Assembly (NCBI RefSeq): GCF_003268395.1
Contig: NZ_LQXQ01000012.1
Coordinates: 30,577 to 94,576 of the forward strand
DNA length: 64,000 nt
Direction: 5' to 3'
Source: Acinetobacter sp. CFCC 10889
GTDB taxonomy: Bacteria; Pseudomonadota; Gammaproteobacteria; Pseudomonadales; Moraxellaceae
Numbering within the stretch: position 1 is the first letter of the stretch; each line of letters starts with the position of its first letter. Positions 34,364-42,966 of the stretch are shown here, piece by piece. Both the position numbers and the translations under genes were made by a program. A model generated the notes under the pieces. The model ran no database searches, had not been told where the DNA came from, and was given only the letters and a program-made list of their open reading frames with translations.

Positions 34364-35863
34364 ATGATGACGATTCATTTTCAAGACATTTATCCCGTCG
34401 ACAATCCCCAAACTTGGATGGCAATGCCATTTCAAGGCTTTTGTTTAGATAGTCGAGCTGTGAGCGCAGGGCAAATTTTTATTGCCCTGAATAGTTTTTC
34501 ACAACCTGAAAAAACCTTGCAATTTGCTCAATCTGCACTTGCAAACGGGGCATTGGCTGTAATCAGCGAAACTGATCTGGCATTGGAAAATAGTTGGCTG
34601 TGCCCTGATGTACGTCAGTTAATGGGACAATGGCAAAAATTGTATTTGCAAGCGACAGACACTGCTCAAGCTGCACGTGTCTTGGCTGTGACAGGTACCA
34701 ATGGGAAAACCACGATTTCTCGTTTGGTGGCTGAGTTGGTGATGTTACAAGGCAAAAAGTGTGCAGTGATGGGCACAACAGGGAATGGAATTTTACCCAA
34801 CCTTGAAGCCTCATCGCATACCACATTGGATGCTTTGCATTTACAAAATTTATTGCATGATTTTGCCAAACAAGGTGCTGAATTTGTATCACTGGAAGCC
34901 AGCTCACATGGTTTGGAGCAGGGGCGTTTGAATGGTGCTGATATTGAAATTGCAGCTTATAGTAATTTAAGTCGTGATCATTTGGATTATCACGGTACGC
35001 TTGAGGCTTATGCAGAAGCCAAATCACGTTTATTCAAATTTGCGTCTTTGAAAGTGGCAATTATCAATGTCGATGATGCACATGCAGACGTGATGATGGA
35101 TGCTGCGAGCAGTAATCAATCCCATCCTAAAGTATTGACCTATTCCACGTCTAAAGCTGCGGATTATCAAGTCTTTGGTATTCAGTATAGCTTGGATGGT
35201 GCGACATTCCATTTAAAAACGGAACAAGGTGAATTTACAGTTCAAAGCCCGTTGCTTGGACATTTTAATATTGAAAACCTTGTGGCAAGTTTGATTGTTG
35301 CTGAGCAAGCAGGCTTTGATTTAAAACAATTGATCGCAGATGTGCCGAAATTAAAAGGTGCGCCAGGACGTATGCAAGTAATTCGTGATGCGGATCGTCT
35401 GTTTGTGGTGGATTATGCACATACACCCGATGCACTCACACAAGTACTTAAAACCTTGAAACGCCATGTTGAAAATCAGTTATGGGCAGTTTTCGGTTGT
35501 GGTGGTGATCGTGATCGTGGCAAACGTCCATTGATGACCAAAGCTGCGCTTGAGCAAGCTGATCCTGTGGTGATTACTTCGGATAATCCACGGACTGAAG
35601 ATCCCGCACAGATTTTTGCGGATATGAAACGTGATGTGAATTTTGAAGAGCATCATGTCAAAGAAATTCATGATCGTCGTGAAGCGATTAAATATGCCGT
35701 CAAACATGCACAATCGGGTGATATTGTGGTGATTGCAGGCAAAGGGCATGAAAATTATCAAGAAATCGATGGTGTGCGCCATTGGTTTGATGACGTCGTT
35801 GAAGTGCAATCAGCCATTGATGCACAACAGCATAAACCAAATTCAGCTTATCCAGCTCAGTAG
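34364..35863 (+). CDS. murE: UDP-MurNAc-tripeptide synthetase MurE
   Basis: A 499-residue ATP-dependent ligase adding meso-diaminopimelate to UDP-MurNAc-L-Ala-D-Glu. ATP loop TGTNGKTTISR; central domain HTTLDALHLQNLL and EASSHGLEQGRLNG; C-terminal DNPRTEDP, whose DNPR is the meso-diaminopimelate recognition motif (Lys-adding enzymes lack it). A second ATG at 34367 is also possible. AGGTGA precedes the start. It is in the wall operon, 4 bp after ftsI and 9 bp before murF. Confidence 0.96.
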   Translation: MMTIHFQDIYPVDNPQTWMAMPFQGFCLDSRAVSAGQIFIALNSFSQPEKTLQFAQSALANGALAVISETDLALENSWLCPDVRQLMGQWQKLYLQATDTAQAARVLAVTGTNGKTTISRLVAELVMLQGKKCAVMGTTGNGILPNLEASSHTTLDALHLQNLLHDFAKQGAEFVSLEASSHGLEQGRLNGADIEIAAYSNLSRDHLDYHGTLEAYAEAKSRLFKFASLKVAIINVDDAHADVMMDAASSNQSHPKVLTYSTSKAADYQVFGIQYSLDGATFHLKTEQGEFTVQSPLLGHFNIENLVASLIVAEQAGFDLKQLIADVPKLKGAPGRMQVIRDADRLFVVDYAHTPDALTQVLKTLKRHVENQLWAVFGCGGDRDRGKRPLMTKAALEQADPVVITSDNPRTEDPAQIFADMKRDVNFEEHHVKEIHDRREAIKYAVKHAQSGDIVVIAGKGHENYQEIDGVRHWFDDVVEVQSAIDAQQHKPNSAYPAQ

Positions 35864-35872
35864 GAAGAATAG

Positions 35873-37282
35873 ATGCACACATCTACCACCAGTACTGTGC
35901 TTTTGCAGCCATGGTCAGCAGCTGAGCTTGCTGAAGCGACTCAAGGTTCTTGGTATTTAGACAAAGCGCCGCAAGGTGAGATTAAACGTATTTTAACGGA
36001 TTCACGCCATGCGGAAGCAGGTGATGCATTTTTAGCATTGAAAGGTGAGCGTTTTGATGCCCATGATTTTATTGCACAGGTTGCTGAAAATGGTTGCCAG
36101 ATTGCCATCGTCAGTCATCCTGTTGAAGCAGACATTTGCCAACTTGTTGTTGCAGATACTCGTTTAGCACTCGGTCATTTAGGTGCTTATCGTCGTGCGC
36201 AAAATACTCAACTCAAAGTCATTGCATTGACAGGTAGCAGTGGTAAGACCACCACCAAAGAAATGCTGGGCAGTATTCTGTCACGTTTAGCACCAACCTT
36301 GATCACCCGTGGTAATTTGAATAATGATCTCGGTGTGCCAATGATGTTATTGGAGCTTCGTTTAGAGCATGAGTATGCGGTGATGGAGTTGGGCGCAAGT
36401 CATCAAGGTGAAATTGATTACACCTCAAACTTAGTGCAACCGCATGTCGCTGGGATTCTCAATATCGGCACAGCGCATTTGGGTGAATTTGGTGGGCGTG
36501 ATGGTATTTGCCGTGCCAAGTCTGAGATTTATGCACATATTGATGCGCAAGGCACCTCGATTGTTCCTGCACAGGATGATTTTACTGATACGATTCGCCA
36601 AGCTGTGCAAACTGAAAAAAGTTTGAGTTTTGGTGAAGGCGGTGATGTTTTTGCAACAGATATCCAGCTTCAGGCGCAATCTGCAACATTTACCCTCAAT
36701 ACTCCTCAAGGCATTCGTACTGTAAATCTACCTTTTGCAGGTGAACACAATGTTCATAATGCCGAAGCGGCAACTGCTTTTGCTTTAGCAATTGGTATTG
36801 CTTTAGATGATATTGTGATTGGTCTAGAATCTGCACAAGGTGCTAAAGGTCGTTTAAACTTTATCCAAAAAGCCAATCATTTATTTATTGATGATACTTA
36901 TAATGCCAACCCAACCTCGATGCGTGCTGCGGCAGAAGTTCTGGCGCAACAAGATGGCATCAAAGTGATGGTGATAGGGGATATTGGCGAATTAGGCGCT
37001 ACGGCTGCACAGCAACATTATATGCTCGGTCGTGACCTTGTTTCGGTTAAAGGAATTAACTTTGTGGTGGCAGTGGGTGAGTTTGCACCTGCGGCACAAG
37101 AGGGTGCACGTAGCACACAATATGGTAAAAAAATGCAGGCGTTTTTAACGCAAGCACAAGCTTTACCACTTTTAATGAGTTTAATTGAGACACATCAACC
37201 GCAGTCCATGAGTTTCCTCTTTAAAGGTTCTCGCTTTACCCATATGGAAACGTTGATGACTGACTTGATGGAGAAAATTTAA
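35873..37282 (+). CDS. murF: UDP-MurNAc-tripeptide:D-Ala-D-Ala ligase MurF
   Basis: A 469-residue ligase that adds D-Ala-D-Ala to complete the pentapeptide precursor. ATP loop [25 protein letters not shown] in the central domain; [15 protein letters not shown], a strong MurF signature. AGGAAG precedes the ATG. The stop overlaps the mraY start by one base (TAATG), giving coupled translation. Confidence 0.96.
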   Translation: MHTSTTSTVLLQPWSAAELAEATQGSWYLDKAPQGEIKRILTDSRHAEAGDAFLALKGERFDAHDFIAQVAENGCQIAIVSHPVEADICQLVVADTRLALGHLGAYRRAQNTQLKVIALTGSSGKTTTKEMLGSILSRLAPTLITRGNLNNDLGVPMMLLELRLEHEYAVMELGASHQGEIDYTSNLVQPHVAGILNIGTAHLGEFGGRDGICRAKSEIYAHIDAQGTSIVPAQDDFTDTIRQAVQTEKSLSFGEGGDVFATDIQLQAQSATFTLNTPQGIRTVNLPFAGEHNVHNAEAATAFALAIGIALDDIVIGLESAQGAKGRLNFIQKANHLFIDDTYNANPTSMRAAAEVLAQQDGIKVMVIGDIGELGATAAQQHYMLGRDLVSVKGINFVVAVGEFAPAAQEGARSTQYGKKMQAFLTQAQALPLLMSLIETHQPQSMSFLFKGSRFTHMETLMTDLMEKI

Positions 37283-38400
37283 TGCTGTATTGGTTGTTTC
37301 AACATTTGGCAGGCTATGAAAATGCCTTTCAAGTGGTTCGGTATCTGTCATTACGTGCCTTGCTGAGTGTATTAACAGCATTGGCAATCGGTTGGGCTTT
37401 AGGTCCAGTGATGATCCGTAAACTACAAGCTTTAAAATATGGTCAAGCAGTCAGTTCATTTGCGCCAGAAAACCATGCCAAGAAAATGGGTACACCGACC
37501 ATGGGGGGGATTTTAATTCTATTATCCATTGGAATTAGTACCTTACTTTGGGCAGATTTATCCAATCCTTATGTGTGGATCGTACTCGGTGTGATGGTCA
37601 TCTTCGGCGCTGTCGGTTGGGCAGATGACTGGATTAAAGTTCGTTATAAAGACAATGCGGGTCTGCCTGCTAAGAAGAAATTCTTTTGGACGTCTGTAGG
37701 TTCACTCGGTGCAGGTATTGCCTTGTATATCATCGCAACACAACAAGAAAATCCTGTACATACTGCCAATATGCTGGATTTGTTGATTCCTTTCTTTAAA
37801 AATTTAACCATTCCATTGTCCGCCATTCCACTCGGTATTGGCTTCATTATTTTCACTTATCTGGTGATTAATGGTGGCTCGAATGCAGTGAACTTGACGG
37901 ATGGTTTGGATGGTTTGGCGATCATGCCAATCGTACTGGTTGCAGCAGGTTTAGGTGTATTTGCTTACTTGGCGGGTGATATTCGCTTTGCCACTTATCT
38001 GCATATTCCTTATGTGAAATATACCTCTGAGTTGGTAATTATCTGTGCCGCAATGATTGGTGCAGGCTTGGCATTCCTTTGGTATAACGCACATCCTGCG
38101 CAAGTGTTCATGGGTGATGTGGGTGCATTATCTTTAGGTGCAATGCTCGGTACAATCGCAGTGATGGTACGTCAAGAAATCGTCTTTGCGATTATGGGTG
38201 GGGTATTCGTGGTGGAAGCGATTTCGGTATTCTTACAAATTGGTTCTTTGCGTATGCGTAACAAACGTGTGTTCCTCATGGCACCTTTGCATCATCATTA
38301 CGAGAAAAAAGGCTGGCGTGAAACTCAAGTGGTGATTCGTTTCTGGATTATCACAATTATGCTGGTAGTTTTGGGTCTAATGACTTTAAAATTGCGTTAA
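37282..38400 (+). CDS. mraY: Phospho-MurNAc-pentapeptide transferase MraY
   Basis: A 372-residue polytopic inner-membrane enzyme that transfers phospho-MurNAc-pentapeptide to undecaprenyl phosphate, forming lipid I. About ten membrane segments. Signature segments: [31 protein letters not shown] (Asp pair), [21 protein letters not shown] and [11 protein letters not shown]. It is the last gene of the operon; a strong terminator follows at 38419. Confidence 0.96.
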   Translation: MLYWLFQHLAGYENAFQVVRYLSLRALLSVLTALAIGWALGPVMIRKLQALKYGQAVSSFAPENHAKKMGTPTMGGILILLSIGISTLLWADLSNPYVWIVLGVMVIFGAVGWADDWIKVRYKDNAGLPAKKKFFWTSVGSLGAGIALYIIATQQENPVHTANMLDLLIPFFKNLTIPLSAIPLGIGFIIFTYLVINGGSNAVNLTDGLDGLAIMPIVLVAAGLGVFAYLAGDIRFATYLHIPYVKYTSELVIICAAMIGAGLAFLWYNAHPAQVFMGDVGALSLGAMLGTIAVMVRQEIVFAIMGGVFVVEAISVFLQIGSLRMRNKRVFLMAPLHHHYEKKGWRETQVVIRFWIITIMLVVLGLMTLKLR

Positions 38401-38418
38401 TACAAAGTTGTTGAAGAG

Positions 38419-38444
38419 AGTCGGCATCAGCCGGCTTTTTTTTT
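38419..38444 (+). terminator. Terminator of the rsmH-mraY operon
   Basis: AGTCGGC pairs with GCCGGCT (one wobble) around ATCA, followed by nine T residues, 18 bp after mraY. It ends the cluster, so murD and later dcw genes are not part of this transcript. Confidence 0.9.
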
Positions 38445-38455
38445 ATGGCTTTAAA

Positions 38456-39289
38456 ATGAGTTTGGAGAAGGTTTTGAAACAAATCAGGAATGTGTTGATG
38501 TGCCCCGTGTGCCGTGAAGCACTCAGCTTGACTGAACGTACATGGCACTGTATCAACAATCATAGCTATGATGTGGCGAAGCAAGGTTATGTCAATTTGC
38601 ATGTGGTTCAGCATAAACACAGTAAGAATCCGGGTGATACCCCTGAGTCTGTTCAAGCCCGTCGAGCTTTCCTGAGTGGCGGTTTTTATGCATCCTTACA
38701 GCAAGCTGTGGTACAGAAAATTCGTGATTTACGCATTGAGAATCTACTCGATATTGGTTGTGGAGAAGGTTATTACACGGATGCCATGCAGCAAGAAGTC
38801 ATGCAATGTGTGGGGGTGGATATTGCCAAAAATGCGGTGCAAGTTGCAGCCAAACTCAATAAAGATGTTGATTGGGTGGTAGGTACAGGAGCGACCTTAC
38901 CTGTAATGGATCATTCCATTGACTTATGTACCAGTCTCTTTAGTCCGATTCCGCAAGAGGAAATTTTACGGGTGCTTAAACCTGAAGCTTATTTGATGGT
39001 GGTGACTCCTGCACCAAATCATCTCTATGCAATGCGTGAAGCTTTGTTTGATGAGGTCAATGCCCATGATCCACATAAGTTTGTGGAGCAGCTGCAAACG
39101 CATTTCACATTGATTGAGCAACCGATTGTGGAATCTACTTTTGAGTTGGAGCAAGCACAATTAAAAAATTTAATTGCCATGACGCCTTATGCATACAAAG
39201 CCAAACCTGAAAAACGCCAAGCCCTTGAGCAACTTGAAAATATCAGTTTGACTGCGAGTTTTCAGGTGTATTTATTTCAGAAAAATTGA
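38456..39289 (+). CDS. rlmA: 23S rRNA (guanine-N1)-methyltransferase, RlmA-like
   Basis: A protein of about 277 residues matching RlmA, which methylates N1 of G745 in 23S rRNA. The N-terminal zinc site (MCPVCREALSL, then WHCINNHSYDVA) precedes GYVNLHVVQHKHSKNPGDTP and the AdoMet loop LLDIGCGEGYYTD. Conserved MTPYAYKAKPEK lies near the C-terminus. The true start is uncertain: ATG 38456 has no binding site, while GGAGAAGG just inside the frame is well placed for the TTG at 38474. Macrolide or tylosin effects known for RlmA(II) are not implied. Confidence 0.88.
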   Translation: MSLEKVLKQIRNVLMCPVCREALSLTERTWHCINNHSYDVAKQGYVNLHVVQHKHSKNPGDTPESVQARRAFLSGGFYASLQQAVVQKIRDLRIENLLDIGCGEGYYTDAMQQEVMQCVGVDIAKNAVQVAAKLNKDVDWVVGTGATLPVMDHSIDLCTSLFSPIPQEEILRVLKPEAYLMVVTPAPNHLYAMREALFDEVNAHDPHKFVEQLQTHFTLIEQPIVESTFELEQAQLKNLIAMTPYAYKAKPEKRQALEQLENISLTASFQVYLFQKN

Positions 39290-39323
39290 TTTGTTAGAAC
39301 CTATTTAAATTTTGAGAAACTTC

Positions 39324-39803
39324 ATGTCCAATCTCTCCTGCCCATGTGGGTCTGAACTTTATCGTGAATGTTGCCAACCGCTACATTTAGGTCAGAAAAA
39401 AGCTGAAACAGCAGCACAATTGATGCGTTCACGCTATAGCGCATTTGCCAAGCATGAGATTGATTATATCGTCAAAACGACAGCGCTTGGACAGCAACAC
39501 GCTTTGGATGTCAAAGCCATTGCAGATTGGAGTAAAGCCAATCAATGGTTAAAGCTTGAAGTCGTACAAGCCCAAGAAAAACTCGATAAAAACCATGCCC
39601 AAGTTGAATTTAAAGCGCACTATTCAGATGCAAAAGACAATGCACAACTAGAACAAATTCACCATGAAGTTTCGCATTTTGTAAAGCATGATGGAACTTG
39701 GTATTTCCTTGATCCGACCACAGATCAACAGATCACCATGAAACAACCGTGTATTTGTGGTTCAGCTAAAAAATTTAAGCAATGTTGCGCACAATATCTG
39801 TAA
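39324..39803 (+). CDS. YchJ-like protein with SEC-C motifs
   Basis: A 159-residue protein with a Cys cluster at each end: SCPCGSELYRECC at the N-terminus and PCICGSAKKFKQCC at the C-terminus. These are SEC-C zinc-binding motifs as found in SecA. Between them is the YchJ core (AAQLMRSRYSAFAKHEIDYI) with a fold related to NTF2. The cellular role is not known. The start at ATG 39324 is preferred over TTG 39312. It lies 34 bp after rlmA and may be co-transcribed. Confidence 0.85.
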   Translation: MSNLSCPCGSELYRECCQPLHLGQKKAETAAQLMRSRYSAFAKHEIDYIVKTTALGQQHALDVKAIADWSKANQWLKLEVVQAQEKLDKNHAQVEFKAHYSDAKDNAQLEQIHHEVSHFVKHDGTWYFLDPTTDQQITMKQPCICGSAKKFKQCCAQYL

Positions 39804-39862
39804 CTTTTCATCTAATTTGACTTAGAATACGCGCATCGATAACCCTCAGCGGAAGAAGGGCA

Positions 39863-40507
39863 ATGTTGTTATTAGTCATCTATATTATTGCAATTACGGC
39901 TGAAGCCATGACAGGAGCTTTGTCAGCAGGTCGGCGTAGTATGGACTGGTTTGGCGTGGTTTTGATTGCCTGTGTGACAGCACTTGGCGGTGGTTCAGTG
40001 CGGGATGTATTGCTTGGACATTATCCACTGACTTGGGTCAAGCATCCTGAATATTTGGTACTCACCTGTGCAGCTGCATTTGTCACCATTCTGATTGCTA
40101 AATGGATGAAGCATTTACATTCCATCTTTCTGTTGCTTGATGCTTTGGGCTTGATTGGCTTTACTATCATTGGTTGTCAGATCGCATTAGATATGGGACA
40201 TGGCTTTGTTGTTTCAGCGGTTGCAGGTGTATTGACAGGGGTTTCAGGCGGTATTCTGCGTGATATTCTGTGTAATGATGTGCCTTTGGTGTTCCGCCGT
40301 GAACTCTATGCTTCAATTTCATTTGTTGCGGTGATCTTCTATTGGTTCTGCATGGATGTCGGATTGTCTTTAGAAGTGACGGTGATTTCGACCTTAATTT
40401 TTGGCTTTTCTTTACGTTGTATTGCGATTTATTTTGGTTTGGAAATGCCGAAATTTATCTATAAAGATGATGATGAACAATCTGCATCTTCCAAAGATGA
40501 AACTTGA
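39863..40507 (+). CDS. TRIC/UPF0126 family membrane protein
   Basis: A 214-residue protein with about seven membrane segments and two internal repeats, each with a glycine-rich motif: TALGGGSVRDVLLG and TGVSGGILRDILCN. This duplicated plan is that of the UPF0126 (YadS/YicG) family, bacterial relatives of trimeric intracellular cation channels. The C-terminal tail is acidic (DDDEQSASSKDE). The substrate in bacteria is not settled. GAAGAAGGG precedes the ATG. Confidence 0.88.
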   Translation: MLLLVIYIIAITAEAMTGALSAGRRSMDWFGVVLIACVTALGGGSVRDVLLGHYPLTWVKHPEYLVLTCAAAFVTILIAKWMKHLHSIFLLLDALGLIGFTIIGCQIALDMGHGFVVSAVAGVLTGVSGGILRDILCNDVPLVFRRELYASISFVAVIFYWFCMDVGLSLEVTVISTLIFGFSLRCIAIYFGLEMPKFIYKDDDEQSASSKDET

Positions 40508-40907
40508 TTTAGCCGAATAAAAAGTTTAGCTTTAAAATGATAGATATCGGGTTCTGATTTAGATCAAAGTCAGAACCTTTATAATAAATACAATAGACTT
40601 CTTGCGAAAGTTATTTTCGGCGAGATTTGAATCAATATTGAATGTTCCCTCTCCTTTCAGGAGATGAGCAGTATTACTGCGCAAGGGAGAGGTTTATTAT
40701 TTAAAAGCCCCCTCATCCTCTTGCGGAGTTACCTCCTCATCCCTGAGCCATATATGGCGCAAGAGAAGGAGCTCCGATATGCTTTTGAATATGTTCTAAG
40801 TCTAAAATTCAAACATTTCTGACTTACGCAAGAGTTCTAATTATAAATCCTGTTGTGAAGGCAGCATCTCCCTTTCACCTGATACAGCATATTCATAGAG
40901 CACGATT
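40508..40907. repeat. Intergenic region with two hairpin-forming repeats
   Basis: A 400-bp gap without an ORF. Two dyads stand out: CCTCTCC at 40648-40654 with GGAGAGG at 40686-40692, and CTCTTGCG at 40718-40725 with CGCAAGAG at 40758-40765. The pieces CGCAAG, CCTCATC and GGAG recur across the 130 bp, as in dispersed palindromic intergenic repeats. No transposase is present. A genome-wide search would show whether it is a repeated element. Confidence 0.45.
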
Positions 40908-42228
40908 ATGGATTTAGTTTCACGCGTACAACGCCTACCGATTGGAAAATTTCACTATACCTTACTATGGGTGATCGGACTTGGTTGGATGTTCGATGCC
41001 ATGGATACCGGACTCATTTCCTTTATCCTGACCAAAATGGCAGAAGAATGGCAAATGACGCCATCTGAAAAAGGCTGGGTAGTATCGATCGGCTTTGTCG
41101 GTATGGCAATCGGGGCGGTATTTTCAGGTGGTCTAGCGGATAAAATTGGTCGTCGAACTGTCTTTGCGATTACTTTAGTCACTTATAGTATTGCGACGGC
41201 TTTATGTGCCTTTGCTCCAAACTTAACATGGCTATTGGTGTTTCGTTTTATTGTCGGGCTGGGTTTAGGCGGTCAGTTGCCTGTTGCTGTGACTTTGGTC
41301 AGTGAATATATCCCTGCTCATGTACGTGGGCGTTTTTATTGTATTGCTTGAAAGCTTTTGGGGCTTAGGTTGGCTTGTTGCTGCGTTAATTTCCTATTTT
41401 GTAATTCCTGATTATGGTTGGCATATTGCCTTTTTGATCGGGGGCTTGCCTGCGATTTATGTGTTTATGATTTTGAAAAAAGTACCTGAATCTGTACCGT
41501 ATTTGATTAATCGTGGACGTATCGAAGAAGCACATGCATTGGTACAAAAGCTTGAACGTCAATGTGGCGTGGAAGTGATTGAAACCATTGAAGTCAAACC
41601 TGTGGCGGAAAAACAAAACATTTCATTTTCACAACTGTGGTCAAATCCTTTTGCCAAACGTACTTTGATGCTGTGGCTGATTTGGTTCGGAATCGTATTT
41701 TCCTATTACGGTATTTTTACATGGCTACCAAGCTTATTGGTCAAACAAGGCTATAGCATCGTGCAGTCATTTGAATATGTTTTAGGAATGATCTTGGCAC
41801 AACTTCCGGGCTATGTGGTGGCTGCTTGGTTGGTGGAAAAATTAGGACGTAAAGCAACATTGGCAGGCTTTATCGGCATGTGTGCGGTATCAGCTTATTT
41901 CTTTGGGCAAGCGACTTCGGTCAGTATGATCATGCTGTGGGGCTGTTTGATGTCGTTCTTTAATTTGGGGGCTTGGGGGGTGTTATATACTTATACACCT
42001 GAGCAATACCCAACCAATATCCGTGCCTTTGGTTCGGGTTGGGCATCTGCAATTGGGCGTATGGGTGGCATTGTCGCACCATTGGTTGTGACCCATATGA
42101 TGGTCGCTACAAATGGCTTTAGTGCTGTCTTTATGATGTTTACGGCTGTGCTTTTGGGCGTTGCAGCCGTGATCTTGGTCTTGGGTGAAGAAACCAAAGG
42201 GAAGACTTTGGAAGAGATGGGGTTGTAG
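40908..42228 (+). pseudogene. niaP: Nicotinate transporter NiaP, frameshifted
   Basis: A major facilitator superfamily transporter of the NiaP type, split into two overlapping frames. The first part (residues 1-144) covers the first four membrane segments, with GGLADKIGRR after helix 2 and LGGQLPVAVTLVSEY, then ends IPAHVRGRF-YCIA-stop at 41351. The next frame continues exactly where a normal protein would: IVLLESFWGLGWLVAALISYF, then FSYYGIFTWLP and SFFNLGAWGVLYTYTPEQYP, ending ETKGKTLEEM. Removing one T from the run at 41333-41337 restores a protein of about 439 residues. It resembles Bacillus NiaP closely over these segments. It could be a mutation, a sequencing error or a slippage site. 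Confidence 0.85.
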
Positions 42229-42362
42229 ATCAAAATATTTAATCATTGGAGAGGGAAAGTGTTTCCTCTCTATATTTAAATGATATAATTGCTCGAAATT
42301 TTAAAAAAGTAAGTCATTGATATAATTAAATAATTTTTAATATTAAAACATAAGGTAATAAG

Positions 42363-42791
42363 ATGAATGTTATAAAGAATGTAATGATAATTTTAATCAT
42401 ATTATTGGTAGGACTTTACAGCGTATATTTTTCTCCACAAAAGTCAGATCGTGAGGTCATGGAGAAGATAGATTCTTCACTTCACGATAAACAATATCGC
42501 CAAATATGTGGTGTTTATTTAGGGGGATATTCAAAATATGAAAAGGCATTACGAGGAGATCGCCACTATTTTACGGTTGGTGTAGGTGGTAAAAACTATG
42601 ATTTTCTCGCAAGCCGTTTTAAGTCTGATTCACTATTTTATAAGTTTAAATCGGAAAGCAGATTTGATGCCATACAAACATTCAATAAAGGGCAAAATAT
42701 CTGTGTGACTTTTAGTACAAAATATTTAGAAGTTGATTCAAGTGCTAATTATCGACAAGTTCCATTGTTGATGAGTGCTTCTTTAAAATAA
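42363..42791 (+). CDS. Hypothetical membrane-anchored protein
   Basis: A 142-residue protein with one N-terminal hydrophobic segment (VIKNVMIILIILLVGLYSVYF), either an uncleaved signal anchor or a signal peptide. The rest, about 115 residues, is polar and likely periplasmic, with Cys in YRQICGVYLGG and QNICVTFSTKY that could pair. AAGGTAATAAG precedes the ATG. No family was recognised. It sits alone between niaP and parC. Confidence 0.6.
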   Translation: MNVIKNVMIILIILLVGLYSVYFSPQKSDREVMEKIDSSLHDKQYRQICGVYLGGYSKYEKALRGDRHYFTVGVGGKNYDFLASRFKSDSLFYKFKSESRFDAIQTFNKGQNICVTFSTKYLEVDSSANYRQVPLLMSASLK

Positions 42792-42966
42792 CCAGTTGCT
42801 CATTTGCTTAAAAATGGATAATTTTACACCGCTAAATTTACTGAAAGACGTAAATTGTCGCAGAGTTACCAGACAGCCTCTTGTGTCATATGGGCATGCG
42901 ACTTAGCATAAGAACATATAGAGATATAAATTTTTAGAACGCATTTATTTAGGATTAAAGGTTGTT

